Numbered from the stretch's first letter, positions 8,468 through 17,326 are shown. The stretch is 64,000 nucleotides of DNA from Ohtaekwangia koreensis (GCF_900167975.1 NZ_FUZU01000002.1:1123501-1187500); one strand, 5' to 3'. Notes: generated by a model from the letters alone, not told the origin. Numbers and translations: made by a program.

Positions 8468-8806
8468 TTATTCAAATATAGGGCGGATCTCAACACTGCC
8501 ATTCGCATCTATAGCAGGACAGCCGTGCGCCAGTGTTGTTGCTTCTTCAAGGTTCTCTGCCTTTACGATGATGAAACTACCGAGCCGCTCTCTGATCTCT
8601 ACAAATGGACCATCGGTAACAACGCCCCCTGCTTTCAGTACTTTTCCTTCTGTTCCCAGACGCACAGGATTGCCGGCTAATTTTCCCTGTGCTGCTATAC
8701 CACCAATCCAGTTCTTCCATTTTTCCACGAGAGCTTGCATTTCCTTGGGCGATACGCTGCTATAGTCATAACTTGGCTGACGAAATATTAACGCAAATTC
8801 TTTCAT
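8468..8806 (-). CDS. YCII-related DGPF protein
   Basis: The 112-residue protein is a ferredoxin-like alpha/beta fold of the YCII family. It has the diagnostic VTDGPFVEIRE motif (about residues 63-73) and ends with SVEIRPIFE. DGPF proteins are the usual genomic partners of ECF42-type sigma factors and are thought to be their targets or partners, although their reaction is not known. The gene lies 69 bases upstream of the sigma gene on the same strand, with a hairpin between them. Confidence 0.88.
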   Translation of the reverse strand: MKEFALIFRQPSYDYSSVSPKEMQALVEKWKNWIGGIAAQGKLAGNPVRLGTEGKVLKAGGVVTDGPFVEIRERLGSFIIVKAENLEEATTLAHGCPAIDANGSVEIRPIFE

Positions 8807-8880
8807 TATGCTGTTTAATTTTGCTGTGAATGTATAAAATATATACCTGATTTTTATAGGCTTTGGCCGATGTTCTGCAA

Positions 8881-8921
8881 ATATAGAAAGGCTTTAACGT
8901 GTAGTTAAAGCCTTTCTATAT
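8881..8921 (-). terminator. Long hairpin after the AhpD-like gene
   Basis: An 18-bp perfect inverted repeat (8881-8898 and 8904-8921) with a 5-base loop begins 3 bases after the stop of the AhpD-like gene. The stem is AT-rich at its base and contains AAAGGCTTT. No long free T run follows on either strand, so it may act as a weak terminator or an RNA end-protecting structure. Confidence 0.75.
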
Positions 8922-8924
8922 TGT

Positions 8925-9386
8925 CTATGCATATTGCCCTACTTTATATGTTCCACCAGGAACACGGAAGGCTATATTAATGCGATTATAGGTGTTGATA
9001 GCGGTGGCGGCCATCGTTAGATCAATCAACTCCAATTCAGAAAAATGTTTCACGGCTTCTTCATATACTTCGTTTGGTACATGGCCTTCTGTGATCTTCG
9101 TGATAGCCTCTGCCCAGGCAAGTGCAGCACGTTCGCGATCGGTAAAGACGATGGCTTCGCGCCATGCTGCTACCATATATAGGCGTTGCTCCGTTTCACC
9201 GCCTGCGCGTAAATCTTTGGAGTGCATGTCGAGGCAATATGCACAGCCATTGATCTGCGATACTCTGAAATATAGCAGGTGCAACAGCGGTTGTTCGATC
9301 GATGATTTTGCAAGATAGGCGCCTACGCTGTACAATGCTTTCAAAGCTGGCAGACCTTTTTGATGGGGATTTAATCTTTGTTCCAT
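8925..9386 (-). CDS. Carboxymuconolactone decarboxylase (AhpD-like) family protein
   Basis: The 153-residue protein is an all-helical CMD/AhpD-type protein. The key motif is INGCAYCLDMHSKDLR at about residues 49-64, the redox-active CxxC followed by His found in AhpD and other peroxidase-associated members. The helix VFTDRERAALAWAEAITKI is also typical. Members act as alkylhydroperoxidase-like or disulfide-exchange enzymes. It lies upstream of the DGPF/sigma pair on the same strand. CMD genes are classical targets of ECF41 sigma factors, so its presence beside an ECF42-like gene is of interest. Confidence 0.88.
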   Translation of the reverse strand: MEQRLNPHQKGLPALKALYSVGAYLAKSSIEQPLLHLLYFRVSQINGCAYCLDMHSKDLRAGGETEQRLYMVAAWREAIVFTDRERAALAWAEAITKITEGHVPNEVYEEAVKHFSELELIDLTMAATAINTYNRINIAFRVPGGTYKVGQYA

Positions 9387-9678
9387 GTTTTTGTTTTTTT
9401 AAATTGTTAGTGATGTTTTTGACTTACACCCCTACAATGACTGACATTTCAGGAATTGGACATCTTCACGAAAAATATTTTAAAAATTTTCTGACGGCAA
9501 TGGAAATAACTCAGAAACAGAGTGTTAGATAGTTGCACTGGCGAAGCATACGGCTAATGTTGTTTCCCTCGAATCCAGGATCCATTTTAAACATTCTGTT
9601 GCAAGCCTTATATCGGAAGGTCTTGTGACTTACAGGGGTTCTTGTAATTACATATCGCAGAAGATTGCCTGGAAGGTT

Positions 9679-10215
9679 ATGAAGTTGAAGTTATTGTTTT
9701 TACTGGTTATTATTCCTGCTACAGGCACTCATGCATGTCAATGCCCTTCCAGAGGTATTGTGTATGAAGCTGATTGTGCTTTTGATATTGTTGTCGCGAG
9801 AGTTGTTGCAGAAAAAGAAGATCCTATTACCTGTGGAGAGTTTTATCTTGATCACTCGTTCATGATACAGATTGAGTTTTCTTACAAGGGGAATCTTAAA
9901 GGCACACAGAAAATCTTTGCAGGACAGGGTGGTGGCCCTTGTGGCGCTATATTATGGACAGGTGTTGACTATTTGTTGGTTGTACAAAAGTATGGTGACC
10001 ATCATCTATATGCCACGATGTGCAATGATAATACATACTTGCATTCCGCAGACGATCACGTAAAATTCCTGAACCAATACTATAATAAGGACTATCACAT
10101 CACAGATCGCCTGTACTTTATAGCCATCATGTTACTGTGTTTAGCAGTAGCATCCTGCGCTTGCATCGTTGTTTTCAGCTATTACAAACAGACACGAGAT
10201 TCTCAATATATATAG
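9679..10215 (+). CDS. Secreted TIMP/netrin-like protein with C-terminal membrane helix
   Basis: The ATG at 9679 is preceded by GGAAGG and gives a 178-residue protein; an earlier in-frame ATG lacks that site. A signal peptide ends at THACQCPSRG. A free Cys directly after the cleavage site, followed by a CxC pattern, a first strand FDIVVARVV, and AGQGGGPCGAILWTGVDYLLVV is the pattern of the TIMP/netrin-like OB fold. In animals this fold inhibits metalloproteases through the N-terminal Cys; in bacteria its role is mostly unknown. A second hydrophobic segment (LYFIAIMLLCLAVASCACIVVF) near the C terminus should anchor the protein in a membrane. Single gene. Confidence 0.68.
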   Translation: MKLKLLFLLVIIPATGTHACQCPSRGIVYEADCAFDIVVARVVAEKEDPITCGEFYLDHSFMIQIEFSYKGNLKGTQKIFAGQGGGPCGAILWTGVDYLLVVQKYGDHHLYATMCNDNTYLHSADDHVKFLNQYYNKDYHITDRLYFIAIMLLCLAVASCACIVVFSYYKQTRDSQYI

Positions 10216-10219
10216 TGTA

Positions 10220-10510
10220 CTAATCGTCACTCAGCGTCTTAACCGGGTCCATAATGGCTATTGAATATATCTTATATCCGATGGTTACGCCACAAACCGC
10301 GAGCAGTACTCCTATAGATGCAGCGAAAGTATATACGTCAACTGTTTTGTAGTAGCGCCATATATTACTCATGATGGTGCTCGACCATGCATAACCGGCC
10401 CATGCTCCTAGTATAGATGCCACTAATAATATGATCACGAACTCTGTATTAACAATTCGACTAATGTTAAAAGTGGATGCCCCCAGGATTGCGTAATTGT
10501 TATAGCGCAG
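10220..10510 (-). pseudogene. C-terminal remnant of an FtsX/MacB-type ABC permease
   Basis: On the minus strand, residues up to the stop at 10220 read AILGASTFNISRIVNTEF, a membrane segment, IMSNIWRYYKTVDVYTF, another membrane segment, and end SIAIMDPVKTLSDD. This matches the last membrane helices of FtsX-type permeases. The permease at 18839-21304 has the same order and ends KAALTNPVTVLKDE. The open frame lacks the N-terminal three quarters of such a protein, begins just past a terminator hairpin, and has no start codon context of its own except a GTG at 10436-10438. I infer a decayed gene end rather than a working 72-residue protein. Confidence 0.6.
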
Positions 10511-10522
10511 TATATAATTATA

Positions 10523-10562
10523 AAAGCCACACGAAGCTCCAGTCAGGAGGTCGTGTGGCTTT
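10523..10562 (-). terminator. Two-part hairpin terminator
   Basis: AAAGCCACACGA (10523-10534) pairs with TCGTGTGGCTTT (10551-10562), and an inner CTCC/GGAG adds a second short stem. On the minus strand it is followed by TATAATTATA. It lies 75 bases beyond the stop of the small gene ending at 10637. Confidence 0.82.
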
Positions 10563-10636
10563 TCTGTTGCCGGTTTTCAAAACCTACTTTTGTATACTCA
10601 AAGTGTTTTGCGTAGTAAAGAGCAGGAATATTTTAT

Positions 10637-10834
10637 CTATTTGAAAATGTTATAATCTGCGGCCATCTTTTTATACTCGGGGAGAATCTTTTCGTAAAGT
10701 GCTTCGTCTGCTTTCTTCAGGGAGTTCATCAACGACCCAATACCCGAGTCTTTCAGGCTGACACGTTGTTGCCTGATGTCTTCCATTTTAGTACGGATAG
10801 TACCTTCCAATTTACGCAGTTCTCGTTCAGTCAT
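10637..10834 (-). CDS. Small helical hypothetical protein (65 aa)
   Basis: I place the start at the ATG 10832-10834, giving 65 mostly helical, highly charged residues (MTERELRKLEGTIRTKMEDI, ending AADYNIFK). The frame stays open a further 38 codons upstream, but that stretch contains a TATCTTTG box, reads as low-complexity Ser/Asn residues and lacks a helix pattern, so it is probably untranslated. No family recognised. A strong hairpin follows downstream. If the longer frame is real, the protein would be 103 residues (start 10948). Confidence 0.5.
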   Translation of the reverse strand: MTERELRKLEGTIRTKMEDIRQQRVSLKDSGIGSLMNSLKKADEALYEKILPEYKKMAADYNIFK

Positions 10835-10851
10835 TGCATTAACATTTACTG

Positions 10852-10859
10852 CAAAGATA
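10852..10859 (-). promoter_or_regulatory. Candidate -7 box (TATCTTTG)
   Basis: On the minus strand TATCTTTG fits the Bacteroidota -7 consensus TAnnTTTG and lies 18 bases before the chosen ATG at 10834, implying a very short leader. I see no clear TTTG at the -33 spacing, so this is only partly supported. Confidence 0.4.
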
Positions 10860-11025
10860 AGTCTATTTACAGATTTATCTGATAGTGTGTTATAGGTGAT
10901 ATAAGTGCCGTGTGAATTTGAATTTGCAGTGCTGTTTCTTCTGAACACTGGTCTGTTTAAAAATAGATCATAAAGTATAACCGAATAGGTTATCTGTATT
11001 CCATTGATGATGTGTATAGGTTGAG

Positions 11026-11649
11026 TTATTTTTTCCTTCCCACAAAGCGGATAACAGAACCTCGCCCATTATGATATAACCCTTCGGCAAGTTCAATTTC
11101 GGTTTCTGTAAGTTCGATAATATTGTAGTTTTCAAAATCGGACTTTAACTCGTCTGTGGAGAATAGCGATGCTATATCTTTTGGTCCGCCAACCTTTTCA
11201 TTCTTTGAATTATAGTCAATATGCTTTTTACTGAACGCCTCGAAGATTATGATACCATCGTTACGCAGATATTTGCTCAGCGTTTTGTGGTATAAAGATT
11301 TAATATCTGCGGGGAAATGTGCATAGATTAATGCAATGGCGTCAAACTGTTCATCGTGATAATTCAATGACTGTAATTCGCCAACCTGATAATCGATGGT
11401 CACATTATAATTTTCTGCAAGTCGTAGCGCTTTCTTCTTTCCTTCTAAACTGATGTCGAACGCAGAAACGGTCCAGCCGTGTTTTGCTGCATATACTGCG
11501 TTGCGTCCTTCACCTTCCGCAGGAAAAAGTATTGTTCCGGGCGTTAACTTTTCCAGTTGTTGTTTGAAATAGGTGTTGGGCTCCTCACCGAATGCATATT
11601 CTGCAGCACTATACCTGTCATTCCATTTATCACGCCAGTGGTCGTTCAT
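11026..11649 (-). CDS. Class I SAM-dependent methyltransferase (TehB/thiopurine-type)
   Basis: The 207-residue protein starts [22 protein letters not shown], the typical lead-in of TehB-like methyltransferases. It has motif I as [19 protein letters not shown] (about residues 41-59), an acidic residue at the end of strand 2 (VSAFDIS) and a post-motif YAHFPADIK. These bind S-adenosylmethionine. Related enzymes methylate oxyanions or thiols, but the acceptor here is not evident. The gene is alone, between the small helical protein and tRNA-Lys on the same strand. Confidence 0.85.
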   Translation of the reverse strand: MNDHWRDKWNDRYSAAEYAFGEEPNTYFKQQLEKLTPGTILFPAEGEGRNAVYAAKHGWTVSAFDISLEGKKKALRLAENYNVTIDYQVGELQSLNYHDEQFDAIALIYAHFPADIKSLYHKTLSKYLRNDGIIIFEAFSKKHIDYNSKNEKVGGPKDIASLFSTDELKSDFENYNIIELTETEIELAEGLYHNGRGSVIRFVGRKK

Positions 11650-11880
11650 ACATTTTATTTTTTATCTGCCAACAAAAGTAGCGGGTGTCATACTCTGCAC
11701 GATAGGATAAAAGTTTAGTTTGACAGGACGCATCTGAAATTGTGGGTAACTATCCGATCATCATGGTTGACAATTTTATTTCAGATGAAAAAAATTTAAG
11801 CTTAAAATGAAAGTCAGAGGTATTTTATCAGCTTCAGGAATGATTTAAAAAAAATATTTTCAGAATTTTTTTAAATAAAA

Positions 11881-11908
11881 AAAGCCAGATGCGCTTGCAT
11901 CTGGCTTT
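11881..11908 (-). terminator. Terminator after tRNA-Lys
   Basis: AAAGCCAGATGC (11881-11892) pairs perfectly with GCATCTGGCTTT (11897-11908), a 12-bp stem with a four-base loop. On the minus strand it is followed by a run of T (TTTTTATTT). It begins 5 bases beyond the tRNA 3' end. Confidence 0.92.
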
Positions 11909-11913
11909 TGGAG

Positions 11914-11986
11914 TGATCCCGCTGGGATTCGAACCCAGGACCCATACATTAAAAGTGTATTGCTCTACCAGCTGAGCTACGGAATC
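11914..11986 (-). tRNA. tRNA-Lys (anticodon UUU)
   Basis: The minus strand gives a 73-base cloverleaf. Acceptor arms GATTCCG/CGGGATC pair at all seven positions with one G-T pair. The D arm contains AGCTCAGCTGGTAGAGC. The anticodon stem ATACA/TGTAT encloses CTTTTAA with anticodon TTT. The T arm contains GGTTCGAATCC, and the discriminator base is A. CCA is not encoded. It has its own promoter upstream and a terminator directly downstream. Confidence 0.95.
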
Positions 11987-12022
11987 TTGTCAATTTTGCG
12001 GTTTTTCCCGTAATTGAGGGCA

Positions 12023-12053
12023 CAAAGGTAATCCAATCTGAAATATATGCAAA
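12023..12053 (-). promoter_or_regulatory. Bacteroidota-type promoter for tRNA-Lys
   Basis: On the minus strand TTTG (12053-12050), exactly 19 bases, then TACCTTTG (12030-12023) match the Bacteroidota consensus TTTG-N19-TAnnTTTG. Transcription would start near 12016, about 30 bases before the tRNA. The -33 box lies over the first codons of the divergent gene at 12047. Confidence 0.82.
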
Positions 12054-12781
12054 GGTGCGTTTCAAAATTTCTCATCATTCTTTCATTAAATATTTTTTGT
12101 GCTGGTTATTCGGCTTTTGCGCAGGCTTCTACGCACCGATTAAGTCAAGCCGATTCTCTTTTTAAGGAGAAGCGTTACGTACAATCGCTCGAACAATACC
12201 AGGCAATCTTTGCTCAGAAGCAGTATACACCTGCCATGTTGCTGAAAATGGCCTACATAGAAGAAGGATTACATAAAACCGGGGAGGCTCTTTACTATCT
12301 AAACCTCTATTATAATGTAACAAACGATAAGAGCGTACTCGAAAAGATGGAAGAGCTTGCAGATAAGCACAACCTGGCAGGGTATGAACAAACCGATACC
12401 GGGAGATTTTTAAATTTTTATAATGATTATCATTGGCCGGTAGGCATTGCATTGATGGCCATTGCATTATTTCTTTTAAGTCTGAGTTTTTATTTCAAAA
12501 GAAAAAAAATAAAAATATGGCCTTCGCTTACCGGGCTCGCGATTATTCTCGTGCTGCTGGTTGTACATAACACTGCCGGAGAAAAAGTTTCGAACGGTAT
12601 TATCGCGAACACCAACACGTATATAATGGATGGCCCATCGCCTGGGGCAACCGTTGTTTCAGTAATTGAATCGGGGCACCGTGTAGAGGTTATCGGAAAG
12701 AAAGATGTTTGGATAAAAATTCTTTGGAAAGGTGAAACGGCTTACGTAAAAGAAAATAATCTTTTACCGTTGAGCTTGTGA
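12047..12781 (+). CDS. TPR and SH3-like membrane protein (BatE-like)
   Basis: The 244-residue protein has a signal peptide (to about residue 25, GYSAFAQA). It continues with TPR-like helices at about 30-110 (ADSLFKEKRYVQSLEQYQAIF, LLKMAYIEEGLHKTGEALYYL), two membrane helices at about 130-150 and 158-175, and a C-terminal SH3-type domain (VSVIESGHRVEVIGKKDVWIKI, AYVKENNLLPL). This order is like BatE of the Bacteroidota Bat operon, but no other bat gene is nearby, so I do not assign the name. Its end overlaps the convergent large secreted protein gene by 18 bases. Confidence 0.75.
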   Translation: MQRCVSKFLIILSLNIFCAGYSAFAQASTHRLSQADSLFKEKRYVQSLEQYQAIFAQKQYTPAMLLKMAYIEEGLHKTGEALYYLNLYYNVTNDKSVLEKMEELADKHNLAGYEQTDTGRFLNFYNDYHWPVGIALMAIALFLLSLSFYFKRKKIKIWPSLTGLAIILVLLVVHNTAGEKVSNGIIANTNTYIMDGPSPGATVVSVIESGHRVEVIGKKDVWIKILWKGETAYVKENNLLPLSL

Positions 12782-15526
12782 TTCATCATCCCAATACGAA
12801 ACAGACACTACACCTTTATATTCTTTGTTGGAATATTTGATAAGGTAGTAATATATACCGGAGGCTTCTCCCGGTGCGTACCATTTAAACTCCCGGTCGG
12901 CACTGGTAAATATTTCGCGACCCCAACGGTTGTAGATTACTATACCTTCAAAGTGACCAGTGCAATTATCGAGTGGCAGAATGTTTTTCAGTTCACCGGT
13001 AACGGCATCGCGCTTGATCATCGCGAAGAAATCATTTTTTAAATCGCCATTGGGTGTAATAACATTGGGAGGAAGAAACTCGGTATCGCTTCCGTCAACA
13101 TCTTTTATTTTGATGTTTACATCTATCGTGTCGCCCTTCTCATTGAAGCATCGGTTGTCAGAAACCAGAAATGTAAAGACATAGTCATTTTCATATACAC
13201 CGTTGGTGAAAATATCACACTCGGGCTTCCAGGTGAACGGACTTTGTACATTGCCAAGTCCTTCCGCATCGGCAAAGGTATATCCTTCTGGCTGTACGTT
13301 GCCTGTAGCGGAGAGCAACTTCAATTGTAAAAGATCGGCGTGGGGCGAAGTGTCATAATCAAACCCATTCAAACTCAGATCAATTTGTTGTCCGAGCGTT
13401 ACGGCGAGATGATTGTCAGTGCTAAGCAGAAGCTCCGGGTTTACGCTCGATATAAATAACTCCGGTGCTGTATTATCAGGCGGAGTAACCGTAACATTCA
13501 CTACGAGTGTATCGGAATAATGAAAACGACATTTGTTTTCATTGTCGCTTACAATAAAATGAAATGTAAACTCATCTTTTGCATCCAGGTTTACATTATC
13601 GCAGGTGATATTCCAGGTAAACAAAGAGCTTACGTTCTCGACATCAGCGTCTCCCGGAAAAGTAATAGAGTATGTTGCTAAACTAAAGTCTTTACCAGTA
13701 CCTGTTAATACAATTTTATCTTTATCATCATCATGTCCATTAACATGGAAGGTGAGTGATTCATTTACTTTCCTTTCAAGGTTTACAGTATCAATCAATG
13801 GACTGTTGTTGGTAAGCTCTGGTGAGAAAATTATTGGCTTGCTGTTACCCGGAAGAAGAATGTTCAGATTTATTTTCATTTGATCCGGATGATTGAAGTT
13901 ACAGTCATCTTTATCTTCCACCTGAAGCATGATATCAAAATTTGTGCGACTGGTGAAATTATATACATCGCAGCGTGGATCCCAGGTAAACTCTGTAAAC
14001 AACGTATCGCCTACCTGCCCCAATGATTTAAAGCTCATGCCAGCACTGGCTAAATCTACACCTATACCAGGCACGATCACTTGTGTCATCACATCAAAAT
14101 CTTCATCAACTGCTTTGATCAGCCACTTCCGCAATGCAGAACCTTCTGTGATGGAAGAAGTAATGTTAGAGGTAACGTAATATGGATTGTGATTTACAGG
14201 AGGCGTGATATTCACCAGTACTTTTAGTGTATCAAAGTAAGGAAGGCTACAGGCATCATCGAATGCGACAATGCCAATGGTAAAAGGCCCTTCTATATAT
14301 GGACATTCGTCAAAACAGATCTGAAATGTTTTTGTGGGGTTTGTTGATGTAAGTGTAACCGAAGTTATAGAAGGTAATATACCACTCACATCTTTTTTAA
14401 AACCTAGCGGGATAGCCTTGATGGTAACGTTCTCCATAAATCCATCTGAACTTTTCAAAGCATCCGGATCAGATACCTGTACTTCGATGCAGCGATTTGC
14501 ATCGCTTACCGTATTGCTGAAAGTAACGTTCATCGTTTTATCATACGTAAAACTTCCATCGGTTAATTTCTTACCAAGTATCTGAGGAGGGTCTGCCACC
14601 GGACAAGCATCGACTACCAGCATCTGGAAGTCACGTCTTACTTCACCAAGCTTTACACCTTTTCTATACTCTTCACATTTCACGGCGAATACAAACAACC
14701 CTTGCAACGTAGGGGTTACTGTAAGCAAGCCATCGGAAGTGACTTTAAGATCGGGTGCACCGCCAACTATATTTGTAAGATTAAAGGGTGATTGCCACGT
14801 TACTAATGGATAGGGTGCCGAAGCCGGACCTGCCGAAGGAATTGCTTCGGCAGTATGCGTGTTTAGCGGAGTGACAAGGGTGTATGCGAGCGAGTCGCCA
14901 TCAACGTCTGTTCCTGCAAAGTCTGCATAGTAAAATTTATTAGGACAAGCGTAATCATTAAGAGGGGGAAACAACCGTGGTGTTGAATTGATAAAGGGCT
15001 TGCCATCTTTTACTACCGGGGGAAATTCAAGATAGAAAGTTTGTCCTGCAGCCGTAGGATAATCAATCACACCGGGTGGAGGTTCAGCACTTACAATATT
15101 GATAAGTCCTTTACTATTATAGTTACGACAGCATCTTTCCCACACTATATAATATCCTTGGGCATCGCCATATTGGCTATCAGAAAATGTGACCGTTGTT
15201 TTATATATTAATTTATTAGTCTGAATCTCACCGTTTGAACATTCGGGTTGAGTATAGGAAACTCGTGAGATGCTATCCAAAGGAAGAAATACATCTTGCA
15301 TGAAGCGATTATCGCGTTTCCTGAAAATGCGCGCATTTGCAAAATCATCCTGTGCACCCGGATTACCATTTTGAAGATCGAAGTACAGGATGAGCCTCAC
15401 CTCATAGCGGTTACTGGATATATACCGTATTTCAAATTCTCCACCCACTATGTGGGAAGCGATGACAGGAAACGTCACTACGCATAATGTCAGCAACAGT
15501 AAAGATCTTTTCATACGTTTCGGCAA
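12764..15526 (-). CDS. Large secreted protein with gliding-motility/T9SS type B C-terminal domain
   Basis: The 920-residue protein has a signal peptide (MKRSLLLLTLCVVTFPVIAS) and a beta-rich body of repeated domains, each with a cadherin/Ig-like D-x-D pattern and recurring FTWDPRCDVYNF, FTWNITCDNVN and FTWKPECDIF motifs (Cys-containing units of about 120-150 residues). The end, from about residue 825, has the gliding-motility-associated C-terminal pattern: PPNVITPNGDLKNDFF, IVIYNRWGREIF and GIYYYLIKY. Such domains direct export and surface anchoring by type IX secretion in Bacteroidota. The opening SHIVGGEFEIRYISSNRYEVRL is shared by many such surface proteins. Its stop overlaps the convergent TPR-SH3 gene. 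Confidence 0.9.
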   Translation of the reverse strand: MPKRMKRSLLLLTLCVVTFPVIASHIVGGEFEIRYISSNRYEVRLILYFDLQNGNPGAQDDFANARIFRKRDNRFMQDVFLPLDSISRVSYTQPECSNGEIQTNKLIYKTTVTFSDSQYGDAQGYYIVWERCCRNYNSKGLINIVSAEPPPGVIDYPTAAGQTFYLEFPPVVKDGKPFINSTPRLFPPLNDYACPNKFYYADFAGTDVDGDSLAYTLVTPLNTHTAEAIPSAGPASAPYPLVTWQSPFNLTNIVGGAPDLKVTSDGLLTVTPTLQGLFVFAVKCEEYRKGVKLGEVRRDFQMLVVDACPVADPPQILGKKLTDGSFTYDKTMNVTFSNTVSDANRCIEVQVSDPDALKSSDGFMENVTIKAIPLGFKKDVSGILPSITSVTLTSTNPTKTFQICFDECPYIEGPFTIGIVAFDDACSLPYFDTLKVLVNITPPVNHNPYYVTSNITSSITEGSALRKWLIKAVDEDFDVMTQVIVPGIGVDLASAGMSFKSLGQVGDTLFTEFTWDPRCDVYNFTSRTNFDIMLQVEDKDDCNFNHPDQMKINLNILLPGNSKPIIFSPELTNNSPLIDTVNLERKVNESLTFHVNGHDDDKDKIVLTGTGKDFSLATYSITFPGDADVENVSSLFTWNITCDNVNLDAKDEFTFHFIVSDNENKCRFHYSDTLVVNVTVTPPDNTAPELFISSVNPELLLSTDNHLAVTLGQQIDLSLNGFDYDTSPHADLLQLKLLSATGNVQPEGYTFADAEGLGNVQSPFTWKPECDIFTNGVYENDYVFTFLVSDNRCFNEKGDTIDVNIKIKDVDGSDTEFLPPNVITPNGDLKNDFFAMIKRDAVTGELKNILPLDNCTGHFEGIVIYNRWGREIFTSADREFKWYAPGEASGIYYYLIKYSNKEYKGVVSVSYWDDESQAQR

Positions 15527-15576
15527 GACATTAAATATACAGAATCAGGATGAGGCGAAAAACCCCCGCGGCTTTG

Positions 15577-15584
15577 TATTTTTG
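15577..15584 (+). promoter_or_regulatory. Candidate -7 box of rlmD
   Basis: TATTTTTG matches TAnnTTTG and ends 7 bases before the ATG at 15592, which would make the message nearly leaderless. No TTTG is present at the -33 spacing, so only one of the two elements is supported. Confidence 0.4.
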
Positions 15585-15591
15585 CGCCCTT

Positions 15592-17040
15592 ATGCGAAAA
15601 GGAGACGTAATCGAAAATCTTGTCGTTGAAACCATGGCTTCTGAAGGCAAATGCGTTTCGCACATTGAAGGAAAAGTGATCTTTTTACAAGGTGGAGCAC
15701 CTGGTGACACTGTAGACGCCCGGCTCACCAAGATCAAAAGCAGTTTTCTGGAAGGAACCGTAACCGCTGTTAAGAAATTTTCTGCCGACCGCGAAACTCC
15801 TTTTTGTATACACTTTGGTTTATGTGGTGGTTGCTCATGGCAACATATCAACTATGCAACGCAGTTGCTATACAAACAAAAACAGGTAGTCGACAACCTC
15901 GAAAGAATCGGGGGGCTTGAGCTTCCTGCTATTAACCCAATTGTGGGATCCACGAAAACAAGGTTCTATCGCAACAAGCTTGACTATACATTTTCTGCGC
16001 AACGTTGGTTAACAAAAGAGGAGCTTGCTACGCGCAAAGCGCAATCACCTGATGGCTGGATTGAAGATTTACACACTGCAGATGATGTTGCCTTGGGATA
16101 TCATATTCCACGTAAGTATGATTTAGTATTTGATGTAAAGGAATGTCATCTGCAACCCGATCCTTCCAATGCTATACGTCTTGCAGTGAGAGACGAAGCT
16201 GTTAAATCATCGATCCCGTTTTTTGATCTGCGCAAGCAAATTGGATTTCTACGCACCGTTACCATTCGCACCGCGAATACAGGTGAGACGATGATCATTC
16301 TGCAAGTGACCTATGATAAAATGGAATGGATCGAAAAGATTTTACATCGACTCGAAAAAGATTTTCCACAAGTGACCTCTTTCAATTATGTTATTAACGG
16401 CAAGAAGAATGATACCTTCAGCGATTTGAATATAGTTTGCTGGAAAGGCAATCCCTATATAACGGAATCTATGCCGAAGCCCGATGGATCGGGAACACTT
16501 CAGTTTCGTGTTGGTCCGAAATCATTTTATCAAACCAACTCCGATCAGGCTTTCGAACTCTATAAGATTGCATGGCAGATGGCCGAGTTAAAAGGCGATG
16601 AACTGGTATACGATCTATATACGGGCACCGGTACCATTGCAAACTTTGTTGCCGGGCAGGCAAAGAAAGTTATAGGACTTGAATATGTAGCGGCTGCTAT
16701 TGAGGATGCAAAAGTAAATTCACAGATCAACAACGTTGGCAATACTGATTTTTATGCAGGGGATATAAAAGATCTTCTCGATGATAATTTCCTGGATCAA
16801 CATGGAAGACCCGATACAATTATTACCGATCCTCCACGTGCCGGTATGCATGAGGATGTATGCAGAATGTTACTAAAGGCTGAGCCGAAGAAGATCGTAT
16901 ATGTGAGCTGCAACCCAGCAACACAAGCTCGCGATCTGAAAATGCTTTCTGAGAAATATACTATCGTTGCTGTGCAGCCGGTGGATATGTTCCCGCATAC
17001 CATGCACGTAGAAAATGTAGTGAGCCTGGTGCGAAAATAA
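15592..17040 (+). CDS. rlmD: 23S rRNA (uracil-C5)-methyltransferase, RlmD type
   Basis: From the ATG at 15592 the protein has 482 residues; an earlier in-frame ATG at 15550 would start inside the promoter region. An N-terminal TRAM-like domain (VIENLVVETMASEGKCVSHI) is followed by an iron-sulfur site with CIHFGLCGGCSWQH. The C-terminal half is the SAM methyltransferase, with LVYDLYTGTGTIANFVA and DPPRAGMHEDVCRML, then VYVSCNPATQARDL carrying the catalytic Cys. The family methylates U1939 or U747 of 23S rRNA. The exact site in this organism is inferred, since RlmD and RlmC types are close. Single gene with its own promoter. Confidence 0.9.
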   Translation: MRKGDVIENLVVETMASEGKCVSHIEGKVIFLQGGAPGDTVDARLTKIKSSFLEGTVTAVKKFSADRETPFCIHFGLCGGCSWQHINYATQLLYKQKQVVDNLERIGGLELPAINPIVGSTKTRFYRNKLDYTFSAQRWLTKEELATRKAQSPDGWIEDLHTADDVALGYHIPRKYDLVFDVKECHLQPDPSNAIRLAVRDEAVKSSIPFFDLRKQIGFLRTVTIRTANTGETMIILQVTYDKMEWIEKILHRLEKDFPQVTSFNYVINGKKNDTFSDLNIVCWKGNPYITESMPKPDGSGTLQFRVGPKSFYQTNSDQAFELYKIAWQMAELKGDELVYDLYTGTGTIANFVAGQAKKVIGLEYVAAAIEDAKVNSQINNVGNTDFYAGDIKDLLDDNFLDQHGRPDTIITDPPRAGMHEDVCRMLLKAEPKKIVYVSCNPATQARDLKMLSEKYTIVAVQPVDMFPHTMHVENVVSLVRK

Positions 17041-17326
17041 TGTTTATGCACTCATCGCTGGTGTGTGCTAAAGAGTGGTTAAAAAATTATTCAAGAGTAA
17101 CCATTGTAATTCATGATGAGTGATTCATTGATGTAATTGTAAGATTGTCGCTTCTGATTTTAACCCTTGGTAATTATATATATGATTTCAGCACTTTTAG
17201 AATAAGTTAAAAGTCTTTGATTGATCTGACATCCCGCTACCAAACACTTGTTATAAAAATTTTTTAGTGATTCTTCTTGAATCCTTCCTGCAAAACTCTC
17301 AACATCGCTTTTTGAAATTTTAAGGC

